A DNA stretch of 64,000 nt. Source: Corallococcus sp. Its GTDB lineage: Bacteria > Bacillota > Clostridia > Christensenellales > CAG-314. The translations under genes were made by a program, and so were the position numbers. Where the stretch lies: positions 165,101-229,100 of the forward strand of contig JAMPEJ010000003.1 of NCBI GenBank assembly GCA_023665205.1, in the 5' to 3' direction. The notes under the pieces are model-generated. The model was not told where the DNA came from and searched no databases. It saw only the letters and a program-made list of their open reading frames with translations. This document shows, one piece after another, positions 23,895 through 33,074 of this stretch (positions are counted from its first letter, which is position 1; each line of letters starts with the position of its first letter).

Positions 23895-24532
23895 TTCGCC
23901 TGCTCCTTTTCAACGTTTTCCAAAAAGTCGTCCGTAGGCGTTTCACCGACGAAACTTTGGATCTTTGTAATTTTGTAGTCGCCCGAAAGATTATGAGAGT
24001 TTTGCAAATGACATACCAGCCGATCGGGACGCAAATTTTCATTGCCGACCGCAAGAGTAAAAACGGCCGTATCGTTATCTACGTTTCGGGCGGAAAAAAT
24101 ACGCGAAGAAACGTCCTTAGTAACGGCATTACCGCGCTCAAAGTAAGTTATCGAATAATTCGGCACAAGAACTTCTTCCGCAACGTCGCCTATACCCCGA
24201 GCCTCTACGCGGTAGGTCGCGCGGTTGACTGCGGACGCCAAGTTGACCTCCGCGCGGAAAACTTTTGTAAAAGAAATACCCTGCGGACAGACGGAATTCA
24301 GCCTTTCCAAAATACCGTCCGCGCTCACCGTCTTTACCGAGACGTACTCGCACTCGCTTTCCACGCCCAATGCAAGCGGAGCAGAAAAACCCAATTCCAT
24401 ATGAGGATTGTAGCCGTTGGAGTACTGAACTTCAACGTTAGCGCGGCGGAAAAGGTAAGTTACGGCGCGCAACGTATCCACGTGAGCGGCAAGCGCCGCA
24501 GTTGAAGTTTTGGTAAATTTAAGAATTATCAT
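23891..24532 (-). CDS. radical-SAM-linked protein, DUF2344 (TIGR03936)
   Basis: 213 residues. The family pattern is evident: ILKFTKTSTAALAAHVDTLRA, FRRANVEVQYSNGYNPHMEL, FSAPLALGVESECEY. In many Firmicutes this protein is encoded next to, or fused to, the B12-binding-like radical SAM protein; here the two are separate adjacent genes 79 bp apart. Function unknown; the pairing suggests tRNA or rRNA modification, but this is inference. It overlaps the DUF3267 gene by four bases. Confidence 0.88.
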   Translation of the reverse strand: MIILKFTKTSTAALAAHVDTLRAVTYLFRRANVEVQYSNGYNPHMELGFSAPLALGVESECEYVSVKTVSADGILERLNSVCPQGISFTKVFRAEVNLASAVNRATYRVEARGIGDVAEEVLVPNYSITYFERGNAVTKDVSSRIFSARNVDNDTAVFTLAVGNENLRPDRLVCHLQNSHNLSGDYKITKIQSFVGETPTDDFLENVEKEQAK

Positions 24533-24611
24533 AATTGTAGTTATTTATTTCTTTCCCGAAATACTGCTCTGGCGTTATATTAATCAGCCCGACACGCTGC
24601 TTACGCTGCGG

Positions 24612-26408
24612 TCACGGCAGCTTTCTGTTGCCTTCGTTTGTTTTGCAATAACCGTATTTTTTAAGTCCGCACCCGTTGCACTGCTTGTTGCAACCGGGCG
24701 TAGACTGCGCGTTAAGAGCTTTGCAGTATTCCCTTTTGAAATATTCCTTAGTAACGCCCACGTCCACAAAATCCCACGGTAAAACGTCATCAGGACTTTT
24801 TGCTCCAACAATTTTGCTTACGTTAACTCCGTACTTTTCAAAAGCCTTTCGGTAGTGCTCGAAACGGAAATATTCGCTCCAAGCATCGAACCGCGCACCG
24901 TCCAAATAAGCGTAGTAAAGGGCGTCCGCAACGCTGCGTCCCCCGCGGGCAAGCACAGCTTCCATAAGGGAAGAGTCGTAGTCGTTATAAGAAAAGTTGA
25001 TACCGCGTTTACGCAAAGTTTCCGCAAGATATTTTTGCTTAACTTCAATATCCTCTCTATCCGCAAAAGCGCACCACTGAAAAGGCGTAAACGGTTTGGG
25101 AATAAACGTTGAACAGGACACGGAAACGCGCAAATCCTTGCCGCTTTGTTTCACCTTTTTGTACAGCGATTTGACACGAAAAGCGATATCTGCAATGCCC
25201 TCGACGTCGGCCATTGTTTCGGTAGGCAAGCCCAGCATAAAATACAGTTTAACTGAAGAGTACCCCTGCATAAAGGCTTGTTCGAGCGAGGAAAAAATAT
25301 TGTCGTCGGTAACGTTTTTGTTGATGACGTCGCGCAAGCGTTGAGTACCGGCTTCCGGCGCGAAAGTAAGCGAACTTTTTCGGTTGCCGCGAGCCATTTG
25401 TCCCTTGAAACTGTCCAAACGCAAACTGGGCAAATTTAGTTGCACTTTGTGCTGCTCGCAGTAAGGCAACAGGCGATCCAACAAAGGCATAAGACCGCTG
25501 TAATCGCCGGTAGAAAGACTGTTCAAGGACAATTCGTCGTAGCCCGTACTTTCCAGCAAATTTTTACAAAGATCGAATGCGTTGTCCGCGGTGCGTTCGC
25601 GTACGGGGCGGTAAATGAATCCTGCTTGACAAAAGCGACAGCCGTTGGCGCATCCGCGGAACAGTTCCGCCACCGCCCTGTCGTGCACTATTTCCATATT
25701 TGGAACAAGCTGCGTTTGGGGCGTAAAAGTTGCGTTAAGATCGCTTTCTATATTGCGCCAAACGGTACGGTCCGGCAAAGTTTTGACAACGTCTCCATCG
25801 TATTCGGCAGTATGCAAAGACGGCACATAAATACAACTGTACGTTTTGTCCAAATATTGCAAAAATTCCGTTTTGGTACCCTTAAACGCCTTATAATCTT
25901 CGATTATTTTCGGCCACGGGGTTTCGCCCTCTCCGACGAAAAAGAAATCGAAAAATTTGTACATAGGTTCGGGATTGACCGTACACGGACCGCCGGCGAC
26001 GATAAACGGAAAAGAGTCGTCTCTGTCCGTAGCGCAAACGGGAATACCCGCAAGCGTAAGCATGTGAAATACGTTGGAGTAGCACATCTCGAACTGCATG
26101 GAAAACCCGACGAAATCGAAGTCGATGAGAGGCGTTTGCGTCTCTAAACTGGATAAAGGCAGGCCGCGCTCTTTAAGATAGTTTTCATAGTCGGCAAAAG
26201 GAGTAAAACAACGTTCGCACACCACGCCGTCCATAGAGTTGAAAAGGTAATACAAAATGCGCACGCCCAAGTTGGACATACCCACTTCGTAACTGTCCGC
26301 CACGCACATGCAAAACCGCACGTCGCACGGCTTAGACATATCCGGCGTATTGTATTCTCCGCCGAAATAACGGTACGGTTTTTGAACGGATTCGGTAAGT
26401 TTGGTCAC
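24612..26408 (-). CDS. B12-binding-like radical SAM protein (TIGR03960)
   Basis: 598 residues. The N-terminal cobalamin-binding-like Rossmann domain contains ADSYEVGMSNLGVRILYYL and GGPCTVNPEPMYKF; the radical SAM cluster motif CANGCRFC lies in ELFRGCANGCRFCQAGF; GTQRLRDVINKNVT follows. The C-terminus has clustered cysteines (CNKQCNGCGLKKYGYC) that may bind a further Fe-S cluster. The GTG at 26408 has GGGGAG six bases upstream and gives the family start (TKLTESVQKPYRYFGGEYN); an upstream TTG at 26468 has no ribosome binding site and is rejected. First gene of a three-gene operon. Confidence 0.9.
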   Translation of the reverse strand: MTKLTESVQKPYRYFGGEYNTPDMSKPCDVRFCMCVADSYEVGMSNLGVRILYYLFNSMDGVVCERCFTPFADYENYLKERGLPLSSLETQTPLIDFDFVGFSMQFEMCYSNVFHMLTLAGIPVCATDRDDSFPFIVAGGPCTVNPEPMYKFFDFFFVGEGETPWPKIIEDYKAFKGTKTEFLQYLDKTYSCIYVPSLHTAEYDGDVVKTLPDRTVWRNIESDLNATFTPQTQLVPNMEIVHDRAVAELFRGCANGCRFCQAGFIYRPVRERTADNAFDLCKNLLESTGYDELSLNSLSTGDYSGLMPLLDRLLPYCEQHKVQLNLPSLRLDSFKGQMARGNRKSSLTFAPEAGTQRLRDVINKNVTDDNIFSSLEQAFMQGYSSVKLYFMLGLPTETMADVEGIADIAFRVKSLYKKVKQSGKDLRVSVSCSTFIPKPFTPFQWCAFADREDIEVKQKYLAETLRKRGINFSYNDYDSSLMEAVLARGGRSVADALYYAYLDGARFDAWSEYFRFEHYRKAFEKYGVNVSKIVGAKSPDDVLPWDFVDVGVTKEYFKREYCKALNAQSTPGCNKQCNGCGLKKYGYCKTNEGNRKLP

Positions 26409-26524
26409 GGATATCTCCCCATACTGATCATACGGCGAAAACAATTCCGCCGTTTTTTGGTGTTCCAAAGAATTATGAATTTACGCTTTGCGATAACTAC
26501 CTAAACAAGCCTGCATGCGACGGG

Positions 26525-28723
26525 TCAAAGCGCCATTGTAGCCATAAGCGTCCCCACAAGGTTCAATTCCTCGCCCTGCAACAGACGGTAGGAAATACCC
26601 TGCGGCTGCAAAATTCGGTCAAGATATTTTACAAAATTTTCACGGTAACCTACAAGACGGTGGAACGTAGTGCCTTCCGCTACTATTGCTACCGGCAAAG
26701 ATTTGTCCGTGCAGGTGAACGCTGCCGTTGCGGCGTTGGCAATCGCGCCCATTTTTGCCGCACGCTCTATAAGCTGCTTGCAAACTTCCAACGCAAATTC
26801 CAAATCTGCGCCTACGAACGTTTGGCACAACTTACCTTCTCCCACAAGAAAATCCGATACGTCTTTCAATACGAAAGGCTCTATTTGAGGACCGTTGCGG
26901 AACTCGCCTTCTTGACGCGCTACGCACAGCGCCTCGTATATTATTTCCGAAAGATAACGGCCGCTGGTCATCTTTTCAAACAATTGCTTGTCCGGATTGT
27001 CCGTTCTTTTTATTGCCGCCTTGTCAAAGTCGCCTTGGCTGAAACCGTCGTATCCTCCGCATTCCATATTGATCAGCATTTTTCCCCGAGGTAAACCTTG
27101 CACTTTGGTAATCAGCGCCGTATCCGCCACGCAGCACAGATTTGTACCCGTACCGTATATATACCCCAAATATGCGGAATAATCTTCGTCAGCAATTGCC
27201 ATACCGCCAAGAAGCGTTGCGACGGTATCGTTCAATATGACTATTTTTCTGTTTTGTACGCTATACCTTTTTAAGGCTTTTAACGTCTCCGCGCCAACGC
27301 GCGTTCCGACGACTTCCGGCGCGCGCACTTCTTTGGAAAAGCCCAACACTTCGCCGTCCATATCCGCGCCCATGTTTACAGGGTAGGAAAAACAAAAACC
27401 GACGTCTTGCGCCAAATCCGCCACCTGAGCGATATTTTGCGCCACTCTGTCGTAAAAATCTTTTTTGGAAAGGACCTCGCCTCCGGAAGCAGGCATCGCG
27501 GTTTTGGACAGGTTTTGTATCTGCGCCTTGCCGCGGCTGTCAAAAAATCCCACTGCCGAGCGGAAATTAGTTCCGCCGGCATCTATCAAAACACGTTTGT
27601 CGTGTTTGATTTTAGAACGGTCGACGTTGCAAAGATACGTCGGTATCATAGGTATGCAAGCTCCGTTTTGCCGCAGTCCATTTTCAATTTGCGCGGTAAA
27701 ACGGGCTATTTGCTCCTCCGCGTTTATTTGCGATGCCGATTGTTCGTGACGTTCCAAAAAATCGGAAACTTGTTTCATATGCGTACGTCCCTCCAAAATT
27801 TCAAAAACGTTTTTTACCTCGACGATGCCTTGCGAGCGCAATTCCTCCACCCTGCGGAAACGCATTTGATCCTGACGAGTGGAAAACTCCCCGGTAACGT
27901 AAACGTTACACTTTATCAATTTGGGGCTGTACCGGCCGCCGCCTTCCGCCATTTTACGTACCAAGGCATATAACGTATCGCTGTCGGAAAGTTCCAACGA
28001 ACGGGCAAAACAAAACACTTTGCCGGCGTAAAGTTGATTCTTCGGTTTGACGTTTTGCGCAAATGCGCAAATACGCTCGGTCGCCTGTTTCGTTTGATTT
28101 TTTTTGGAGACTTGTCCTTCCAACGATACAGGCCGAACCAAATCGAAATTGACGTTGCTGCCCGAGCGCACGCGGTACTTCTGCGCCAACTGACCGACAG
28201 TCATTCCGCTGTCTTCCGTAAGGTACTTCAAAGTCATAAGAGACATCCAAGCGTCGTCCTCGGAATTGTGTTCGTTGTAAGTAATGTTGAATTCCGCAGC
28301 GATCTTGGAAAGCGCCTTAACTTCCTTTTCGCCCTTGTAAAGTCTGTACAACAATTGCGAACAGGTAAACTCAAAATCGATAGACGGCAAATTGTAACGC
28401 TTACAAGCAGCGTTGAGCATACGAACGTCGGAATCCACCGCGTGCCCCACTACAAACACTTCCGGATCGGTAAGCATACTCTTGATTTTGGAATAAACCT
28501 GCGAAAAATCGGGAGAAGAATTAAGCAACTTTTTGTCCAAATGCAAATCTATACCTACGTTTTTGCGCGTGCCGTTTAAGTTATAGGCGCTTTTGGGGTT
28601 GATCCAAATATTTTCCCGATGTAATATATTAAATTTTTCATCTGCGACGACAACGCCTATGCTGCAAATACTGTACAATTTGTAGCCGTTTGCCGCTTCG
28701 ATATCGAATGCCAAATATTTCAT
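26525..28723 (-). CDS. fusion: DEDDh exonuclease + BRCT-like + eukaryotic-type hexokinase
   Basis: 732 residues in one uninterrupted frame. Residues 1-175 are a DEDDh 3'-5' exonuclease (FDIEAAN with D7/E9; HAVDSD 94-99; EHNSEDD with H152), like the epsilon subunit of DNA polymerase III. Residues about 230-315 look like a BRCT domain (LYAGKVFCFARSLEL ... GGGRYSPKLIKCNVYVTGE). Residues about 345-732 are a complete hexokinase of eukaryotic type: IDAGGTNFRSA (380-390), FCFSYPVN (443-450) with a later FSKEV, LNDTVATLLGG (497-507, catalytic Asp), YGTGTNL (523-529), FEKMTSGRYLSEII. Both enzymatic halves keep their motifs. Start by homology; no strong ribosome binding site. It stands alone, with no sugar genes nearby. 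Confidence 0.88.
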   Translation of the reverse strand: MKYLAFDIEAANGYKLYSICSIGVVVADEKFNILHRENIWINPKSAYNLNGTRKNVGIDLHLDKKLLNSSPDFSQVYSKIKSMLTDPEVFVVGHAVDSDVRMLNAACKRYNLPSIDFEFTCSQLLYRLYKGEKEVKALSKIAAEFNITYNEHNSEDDAWMSLMTLKYLTEDSGMTVGQLAQKYRVRSGSNVNFDLVRPVSLEGQVSKKNQTKQATERICAFAQNVKPKNQLYAGKVFCFARSLELSDSDTLYALVRKMAEGGGRYSPKLIKCNVYVTGEFSTRQDQMRFRRVEELRSQGIVEVKNVFEILEGRTHMKQVSDFLERHEQSASQINAEEQIARFTAQIENGLRQNGACIPMIPTYLCNVDRSKIKHDKRVLIDAGGTNFRSAVGFFDSRGKAQIQNLSKTAMPASGGEVLSKKDFYDRVAQNIAQVADLAQDVGFCFSYPVNMGADMDGEVLGFSKEVRAPEVVGTRVGAETLKALKRYSVQNRKIVILNDTVATLLGGMAIADEDYSAYLGYIYGTGTNLCCVADTALITKVQGLPRGKMLINMECGGYDGFSQGDFDKAAIKRTDNPDKQLFEKMTSGRYLSEIIYEALCVARQEGEFRNGPQIEPFVLKDVSDFLVGEGKLCQTFVGADLEFALEVCKQLIERAAKMGAIANAATAAFTCTDKSLPVAIVAEGTTFHRLVGYRENFVKYLDRILQPQGISYRLLQGEELNLVGTLMATMAL

Positions 28724-28868
28724 ACGTCAGTACCGTTTATACGATATACTTTACCAAACTTTTTGCGTTTTTGCAACACTTTGCGTTTGTCAAGCCTTAA
28801 ATGCGGACGGAAAACTTGCGGCCGGCCGACAAAGCAGGACTTACGGCAACGTTTTGCCGAACCGTGTC

Positions 28869-28897
28869 TTGACACAAAAGACGGGTTGTGCTATAAT
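28869..28897 (+). promoter_or_regulatory. promoter of the 100-residue membrane protein gene
   Basis: TTGACA, 17-bp spacer, TATAAT: exact consensus. Confidence 0.85.
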
Positions 28898-28945
28898 TCG
28901 TTTACGGTAAAATGAACCGAATTTACTTTTGCGAGGACAAAGAAA

Positions 28946-29248
28946 ATGAAAGGATTACAAAGATTTTTCGACATTTTGGGGAAAATTGTCGCTCTCGTAT
29001 GGCTTGTAAACTTTGTTTTGTGGGTAACAAACGCGCAATGGGGATACATGAACAGCGTAGAATGGCTTGTAAAGATAGTTCAAGGAATCAAAGATTGGGG
29101 CGCGTTGCTACTTGTCGCCATCGTAGGGTGCGAGGCGGTTGCAAGACGCAATATAGTGTTCAAAATACTGTTTTTGATTGTATTGGCGTTTTGCGTTGTA
29201 TTTATGTTCTTTCCCAACGTATCGGACAAAATTTTCAGCATATTTTAA
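28946..29248 (+). CDS. small three-TM membrane protein
   Basis: 100 residues, not recognised. Hydrophobic stretches at residues ~10-32 (ILGKIVALVWLVNFVLWV), ~50-65 (WGALLLVAIVGCEAVARR) and ~70-92 (FKILFLIVLAFCVVFMFF) make an all-membrane protein. GAGG lies about nine bases before the ATG. A consensus promoter and its own terminator show that it is expressed as a single gene. Function unknown. Confidence 0.7.
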   Translation: MKGLQRFFDILGKIVALVWLVNFVLWVTNAQWGYMNSVEWLVKIVQGIKDWGALLLVAIVGCEAVARRNIVFKILFLIVLAFCVVFMFFPNVSDKIFSIF

Positions 29249-29259
29249 CCAACAAAAAC

Positions 29260-29291
29260 GGCGCGTCGCAAACACTGGCGGCGCGCTTTTC
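29260..29291 (+). terminator. terminator of the 100-residue gene
   Basis: A 9-bp GC-rich stem gcgcgtcgc / gcggcgcgc followed by TTTT. Confidence 0.65.
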
Positions 29292-29389
29292 GTACGTTTA
29301 CGGAAAACGATTATATTCTACTTTTAGTTTCTGTAATCTTTTTTGATTAAAACGCTTTACAAAATTAAAAATACTTTCAAGCCTATAAA

Positions 29390-29905
29390 TCACTTGCGTG
29401 AAGATTCGTCCGCCATCGCTTGCAGAGGAACGTGAATCCAACTGTTGGCTACGGAACGCGTCGTATTGCGTTGCAAAAATACAGGTTTGGCTTTGAGACA
29501 TTTGACGGAGGAAAAAACCACCGTTTTGCGGCGTTTTCGTTTGACGATAAATTTTGCAGCCACGTACAGTTGCCACAAGCCCACTGCGACCAGAAACAAT
29601 CCGAAACAAATACGCAAAACGCGGTTGTTTGTTTTCCCTGCGAAAAACGCGCCGACAACGGCGCAGAGCGAGGCTGGCAAAACTATCCAACCGATATGCT
29701 TTGGCTTGACCAAGCCGTTTTTAACGTGAAAACCCAACGCGACAACGCACATGGGCAAAAAACTTATCAGATTGACGGATTGAACCACTTTTTGAGGAAC
29801 GTCCAAAAAAGACATCAACGGGACCAAAACGGTGCCTCCGCCCATTCCCATACCGCCGACGACGCCGGACAGAAAACCGAAAAGTATAAGCAAAAATATA
29901 TTCAT
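29390..29905 (-). CDS. TSUP (TauE/SafE, DUF81) permease, half-length gene B
   Basis: 171 residues. Four TM helices; opens with the repeat motif GFLSGVVGGMGMGGGTVLVP, and PASLCAVVGAFFAGK is the second family motif. Full TSUP permeases (~250 residues) contain two such halves; this gene encodes only one. An unusually long basic tail (KRKRRKTVVFSS...) follows the last helix. AAGGAG lies five bases before ATG. It follows the other half-gene by nine bases. The two products probably assemble into one transporter of sulfur-containing or carboxylate anions; the substrate is unknown. Confidence 0.82.
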   Translation of the reverse strand: MNIFLLILFGFLSGVVGGMGMGGGTVLVPLMSFLDVPQKVVQSVNLISFLPMCVVALGFHVKNGLVKPKHIGWIVLPASLCAVVGAFFAGKTNNRVLRICFGLFLVAVGLWQLYVAAKFIVKRKRRKTVVFSSVKCLKAKPVFLQRNTTRSVANSWIHVPLQAMADESSRK

Positions 29906-29914
29906 ACAGTCTCC

Positions 29915-30280
29915 TTAAAACAACATTTTTATGCCGCCTGCGATCAGCACTATCGCAAAGATTATCTTTGCCGTGTTGCCCTTAAGTTTTGACAGCAGCA
30001 ACGCTCCCGCTATTCCGCCCGCAACCACGCCTAACGTCGTCCACAACGTTACGTCCCACTTGACGTTACCCTGCAACAGATACACCGCCGCGCTTACGGC
30101 CGTCAAAGGCAAAATGATAAGCAAAGCCGTTGCCTGAGCGTTTTTTTGCGGTAAGCAAAGACACGCCAAAAGCAAGGCTACGACCATCACTCCGCCTCCG
30201 CCGCCCAAAAAACCGTTTATAAAGCCGGAAACGGCGCCGAGCGTTACTAAAATAATTTTGTTTTTTACCGTCAAATTCAT
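29915..30280 (-). CDS. TSUP (TauE/SafE, DUF81) permease, half-length gene A
   Basis: 121 residues, four TM helices. It begins with the matching motif GAVSGFINGFLGGGGGVMVVALL and contains LPLTAVSAAVYLLQGNV and GVVAGGIAGALLLSKL, the second motif. It ends directly after helix four (GGIKMLF). It is a complete half with its own start and stop, not a frameshift product: the partner has an independent ribosome binding site. Divergent from the 843-residue surface protein gene. Confidence 0.82.
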   Translation of the reverse strand: MNLTVKNKIILVTLGAVSGFINGFLGGGGGVMVVALLLACLCLPQKNAQATALLIILPLTAVSAAVYLLQGNVKWDVTLWTTLGVVAGGIAGALLLSKLKGNTAKIIFAIVLIAGGIKMLF

Positions 30281-30405
30281 CTGCTGGCAATTCCTATTTT
30301 CGAGTTTATGCTCGTATTTGATTGATTTTTATTTTAGTTTGTATTAAAATACTAATAAGTATGCAATTTTGCATCTGACTATCTAGCAAGAAAGGTATAG
30401 TAAGT

Positions 30406-32937
30406 ATGAGCAAAAAAACAAAGAAAGTGGAGAAGAAACCTCTTTCTCCAAACGAAAAAAAGACGATTATCATTGCGGCGATTTGCGTGGCGATGGCAAT
30501 TATCCTTGCCGTATCGCTGTCGTTAGTGCTGAAACCCAGACCCGTCAATCCTGACGACGACGGAAACGACTCTAACGGATCGTCCACTTTGACTATCAAA
30601 AACGGCGACTTTGCCTATTTTGACAAGGAGACGGATTCCTATCCTAAAACCGCGGACAACTGGACAAAGCGCACCTATCAAACTCCGGAAGAAAACAAAA
30701 CTCACGGGTTTGACGAAATTAAAGACGACACTAACGTCGTTGCAGGCGTAGTACCCGCCGACGAGGACACCTGGGAAACAGTGCAGAAAGACCTTGCAAA
30801 ACAAGGTATCGCCGGCACGGTAGCCTTCCCCGACGTTCACGCCGACGCAGCAGACAAAAACATCTACGCCATTGCAACCAAAAACGCAACTACCGCGGCG
30901 ATATTCTCGCAGACGTTTTCTATTGCTTCGCAAGTTTCCGCCAAAATAACCGTTTGGCTCAATACGGAGCAAGTCAAAAACGGCAACGCCGTAGTAATGT
31001 TCCAAAACGGAAGCGGCACGCTGAAAGCCGACGAAACGGAATGGCACGCCTACAAAACGGACATTGCAAAAGCCGACGGTTGGGTTGCTTACGAATTCTA
31101 CATCTTTAACAGAAAAGCCAGCAGCGCAATAGTAGTTTGCAGCGTGGGATTGGGCAACTGCTACGACGGCACCACTGCCGAAGGCACGTTGTTTATCGAC
31201 GATATAACGTACGAAACAGTTTCCGCCAACGAATACCGCAAGTATCACGACGGCGACGAAGACCCTTCCAAAACAAACTACGCTCAAATAGAAGGCGAAA
31301 ACACGTCGTCCGATATTGAGTATACAAATTGGACCAGCGGCGTCGAAGGCACCTACACTCCCGAAGAATATTTGACCCTTGCGGAAGCGCAAATCGAGGG
31401 TGAAGCGTACTCGCCGTTCATCAAGGACGAACCTTTCTCCATTTTCAAAATAAGCAACGACGGCACGGTTTCTACGCCCAAGATGTTGGTTTTGGAAAGT
31501 TGGAACGGAAACGACATAATCGTAGCGTCCAGCGAAGAACTTAAAGACCACTTGCATATCGGCTTCTGGCTGCGTACGCTTAATGCAAACGGTAACGCCA
31601 CCGCAAATATCATTTTGCAAAGCAAAAACTCTTCCGGCGATTGGGAAGACGTCAAAAACGGCAATTTTGCCAACGTTGAAACCAGCCAAGAGATCGATAC
31701 CGACAAAAACTGCGGCTTTACAAAATACGACGTGTACGTAAAGCCCACCTCCGCTACCGAAACGCAAATCAGACTGATCGTCGTTTTGGGAAACAAAGAC
31801 GGATATGCAGGATACGATCAAGTGTATTATCCCGAGGGAACGTTGTTTGCAACCAACCCCGTTGTAGAAGAAATTTCCGCATCCGAATATAAAAACGGTA
31901 CCGGAACGTACGCTAAACAAGTAAGTCTGACGGTAGGCAATCAAGCCAATTTGCCGATAAGCAACGGTTCGTTCTCCAACTACGTTACTACTAACAAAGA
32001 CCAACCCACCAACTGGACGCCGGTATTTGCCGGACAAAACGAAATCTACCGCGACGGTAAAGGCGACGACGAAATTGCCGGTCTTGTAAAAGAAACTTCC
32101 AAAATTTGGGGCGGAATAGAAAAGAACGACAAAGACAACAGTCCAAACAAAATAGTCGGCGACGACGTAGAGAAGAACGTATTGAAATTGGAAAACAAAG
32201 TCGCAACGTCCTTCGGTTATCTTTCCTCGAAATTTACATTGTCCGCTAAGTCCGTGTACGCACTGTCCGTAATGGCAAAAGTAGAAGCAGGCAAAAACCC
32301 CTACATCTACGTTGTAAAAGACAATCCGAGCGACCGCACAAAAGCATTCCTCGGTAAGATCGAGACCGCTGCCGACACAAACAACGTTGCCAACGACAAC
32401 AAGTTCGGCGATCCGTTCTTCCAAGAAAACTTGGATAACGGTTGGGTTCGTTACTACATGATAATAGTAACCGGCGACGAAAGCGTATCTGCAAGATTGG
32501 CATTGTTTAACGGAAGCATAGACGGAACCGCTATGCAGGAAGGAGCCGTTTACTACGATATGGCAAGCTGGAATATCCTTGGTACGTATTCCGTCAACTC
32601 CGACAAAGACGCCGAAGTTGAAAACAAGCGCGACAGAATAGAATTTACCGCGACAAAAGGTTACACAACGTTTGAAGAACTTTCCGACGAAGAACTGACG
32701 GCAATAATTGCGGAAAGCAACGTAGTCAGCAACGCAGCCGATTGGGACTGGGAAAGCATCGTTGACGAGGCCATGAAGGATCCTGAGGAAGAAGAAAAAG
32801 ATCCAGATCCTACGACGGAAACAGAACCCGTAAACCTTGGTCTGTTGTTCGGTCTGTTGTCTAGCGTGGCTCTTGTGGGAGCGCTGCTCATAGTTGTAGT
32901 TGTAAAAGTATTCAAAAAGCGCAACCGTAAATCGTAA
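30406..32937 (+). CDS. large membrane-anchored extracellular protein with beta-sandwich repeats
   Basis: 843 residues. A basic N-terminus, then one TM/signal segment (IIIAAICVAMAIILAVSLSL, residues ~25-44). The C-terminus has another TM (LLFGLLSSVALVGALLIVVV) and a basic stop-transfer tail KVFKKRNRKS, with no LPXTG. Between them I see about three related modules ending in EGTLF(I/A)...(V/I)SA.EY, at residues ~265, ~485 and (diverged) ~710; each is Asn-, Thr- and Asp-rich and resembles jelly-roll carbohydrate-binding folds. Probably a polysaccharide- or host-binding surface protein. AAAGG lies upstream, and an intrinsic terminator follows. It is very acidic and Lys-rich. Confidence 0.75.
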   Translation: MSKKTKKVEKKPLSPNEKKTIIIAAICVAMAIILAVSLSLVLKPRPVNPDDDGNDSNGSSTLTIKNGDFAYFDKETDSYPKTADNWTKRTYQTPEENKTHGFDEIKDDTNVVAGVVPADEDTWETVQKDLAKQGIAGTVAFPDVHADAADKNIYAIATKNATTAAIFSQTFSIASQVSAKITVWLNTEQVKNGNAVVMFQNGSGTLKADETEWHAYKTDIAKADGWVAYEFYIFNRKASSAIVVCSVGLGNCYDGTTAEGTLFIDDITYETVSANEYRKYHDGDEDPSKTNYAQIEGENTSSDIEYTNWTSGVEGTYTPEEYLTLAEAQIEGEAYSPFIKDEPFSIFKISNDGTVSTPKMLVLESWNGNDIIVASSEELKDHLHIGFWLRTLNANGNATANIILQSKNSSGDWEDVKNGNFANVETSQEIDTDKNCGFTKYDVYVKPTSATETQIRLIVVLGNKDGYAGYDQVYYPEGTLFATNPVVEEISASEYKNGTGTYAKQVSLTVGNQANLPISNGSFSNYVTTNKDQPTNWTPVFAGQNEIYRDGKGDDEIAGLVKETSKIWGGIEKNDKDNSPNKIVGDDVEKNVLKLENKVATSFGYLSSKFTLSAKSVYALSVMAKVEAGKNPYIYVVKDNPSDRTKAFLGKIETAADTNNVANDNKFGDPFFQENLDNGWVRYYMIIVTGDESVSARLALFNGSIDGTAMQEGAVYYDMASWNILGTYSVNSDKDAEVENKRDRIEFTATKGYTTFEELSDEELTAIIAESNVVSNAADWDWESIVDEAMKDPEEEEKDPDPTTETEPVNLGLLFGLLSSVALVGALLIVVVVKVFKKRNRKS

Positions 32938-32952
32938 TTGACAAAACAAATT

Positions 32953-32990
32953 TTTAAGAGCTGCCCGTTTTGGGCGGCTCTTAAATTATA
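32953..32990 (+). terminator. terminator of the 843-residue gene
   Basis: A 15-position stem tttaagagc-t-gcccg / tgggc-g-gctcttaaa. Confidence 0.8.
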
Positions 32991-33074
32991 TTTCTCAGTA
33001 TTTGCAGAAACAGTCCAAGCAAAACCGCACCGCTGCATTTTCGGATAATATGTGTACCTACGTTTTACGGTCGG

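Noticed and set aside
26409..26468. Upstream TTG start for the radical SAM protein
   Set aside because: No ribosome binding site, whereas GTG at 26408 has GGGGAG at ideal distance and matches the family N-terminus.
29390..30280. Single TSUP gene broken by a frameshift
   Set aside because: Each half has its own start, ribosome binding site and stop, and each is a complete four-helix unit.
30523..32949. 808-residue open frame antisense to the 843-residue surface protein
   Set aside because: It mirrors the whole sense gene, has no ribosome binding site, signal or domain, and its composition (Cys, Phe, Val, Arg) is that expected from reading a biased gene backwards.
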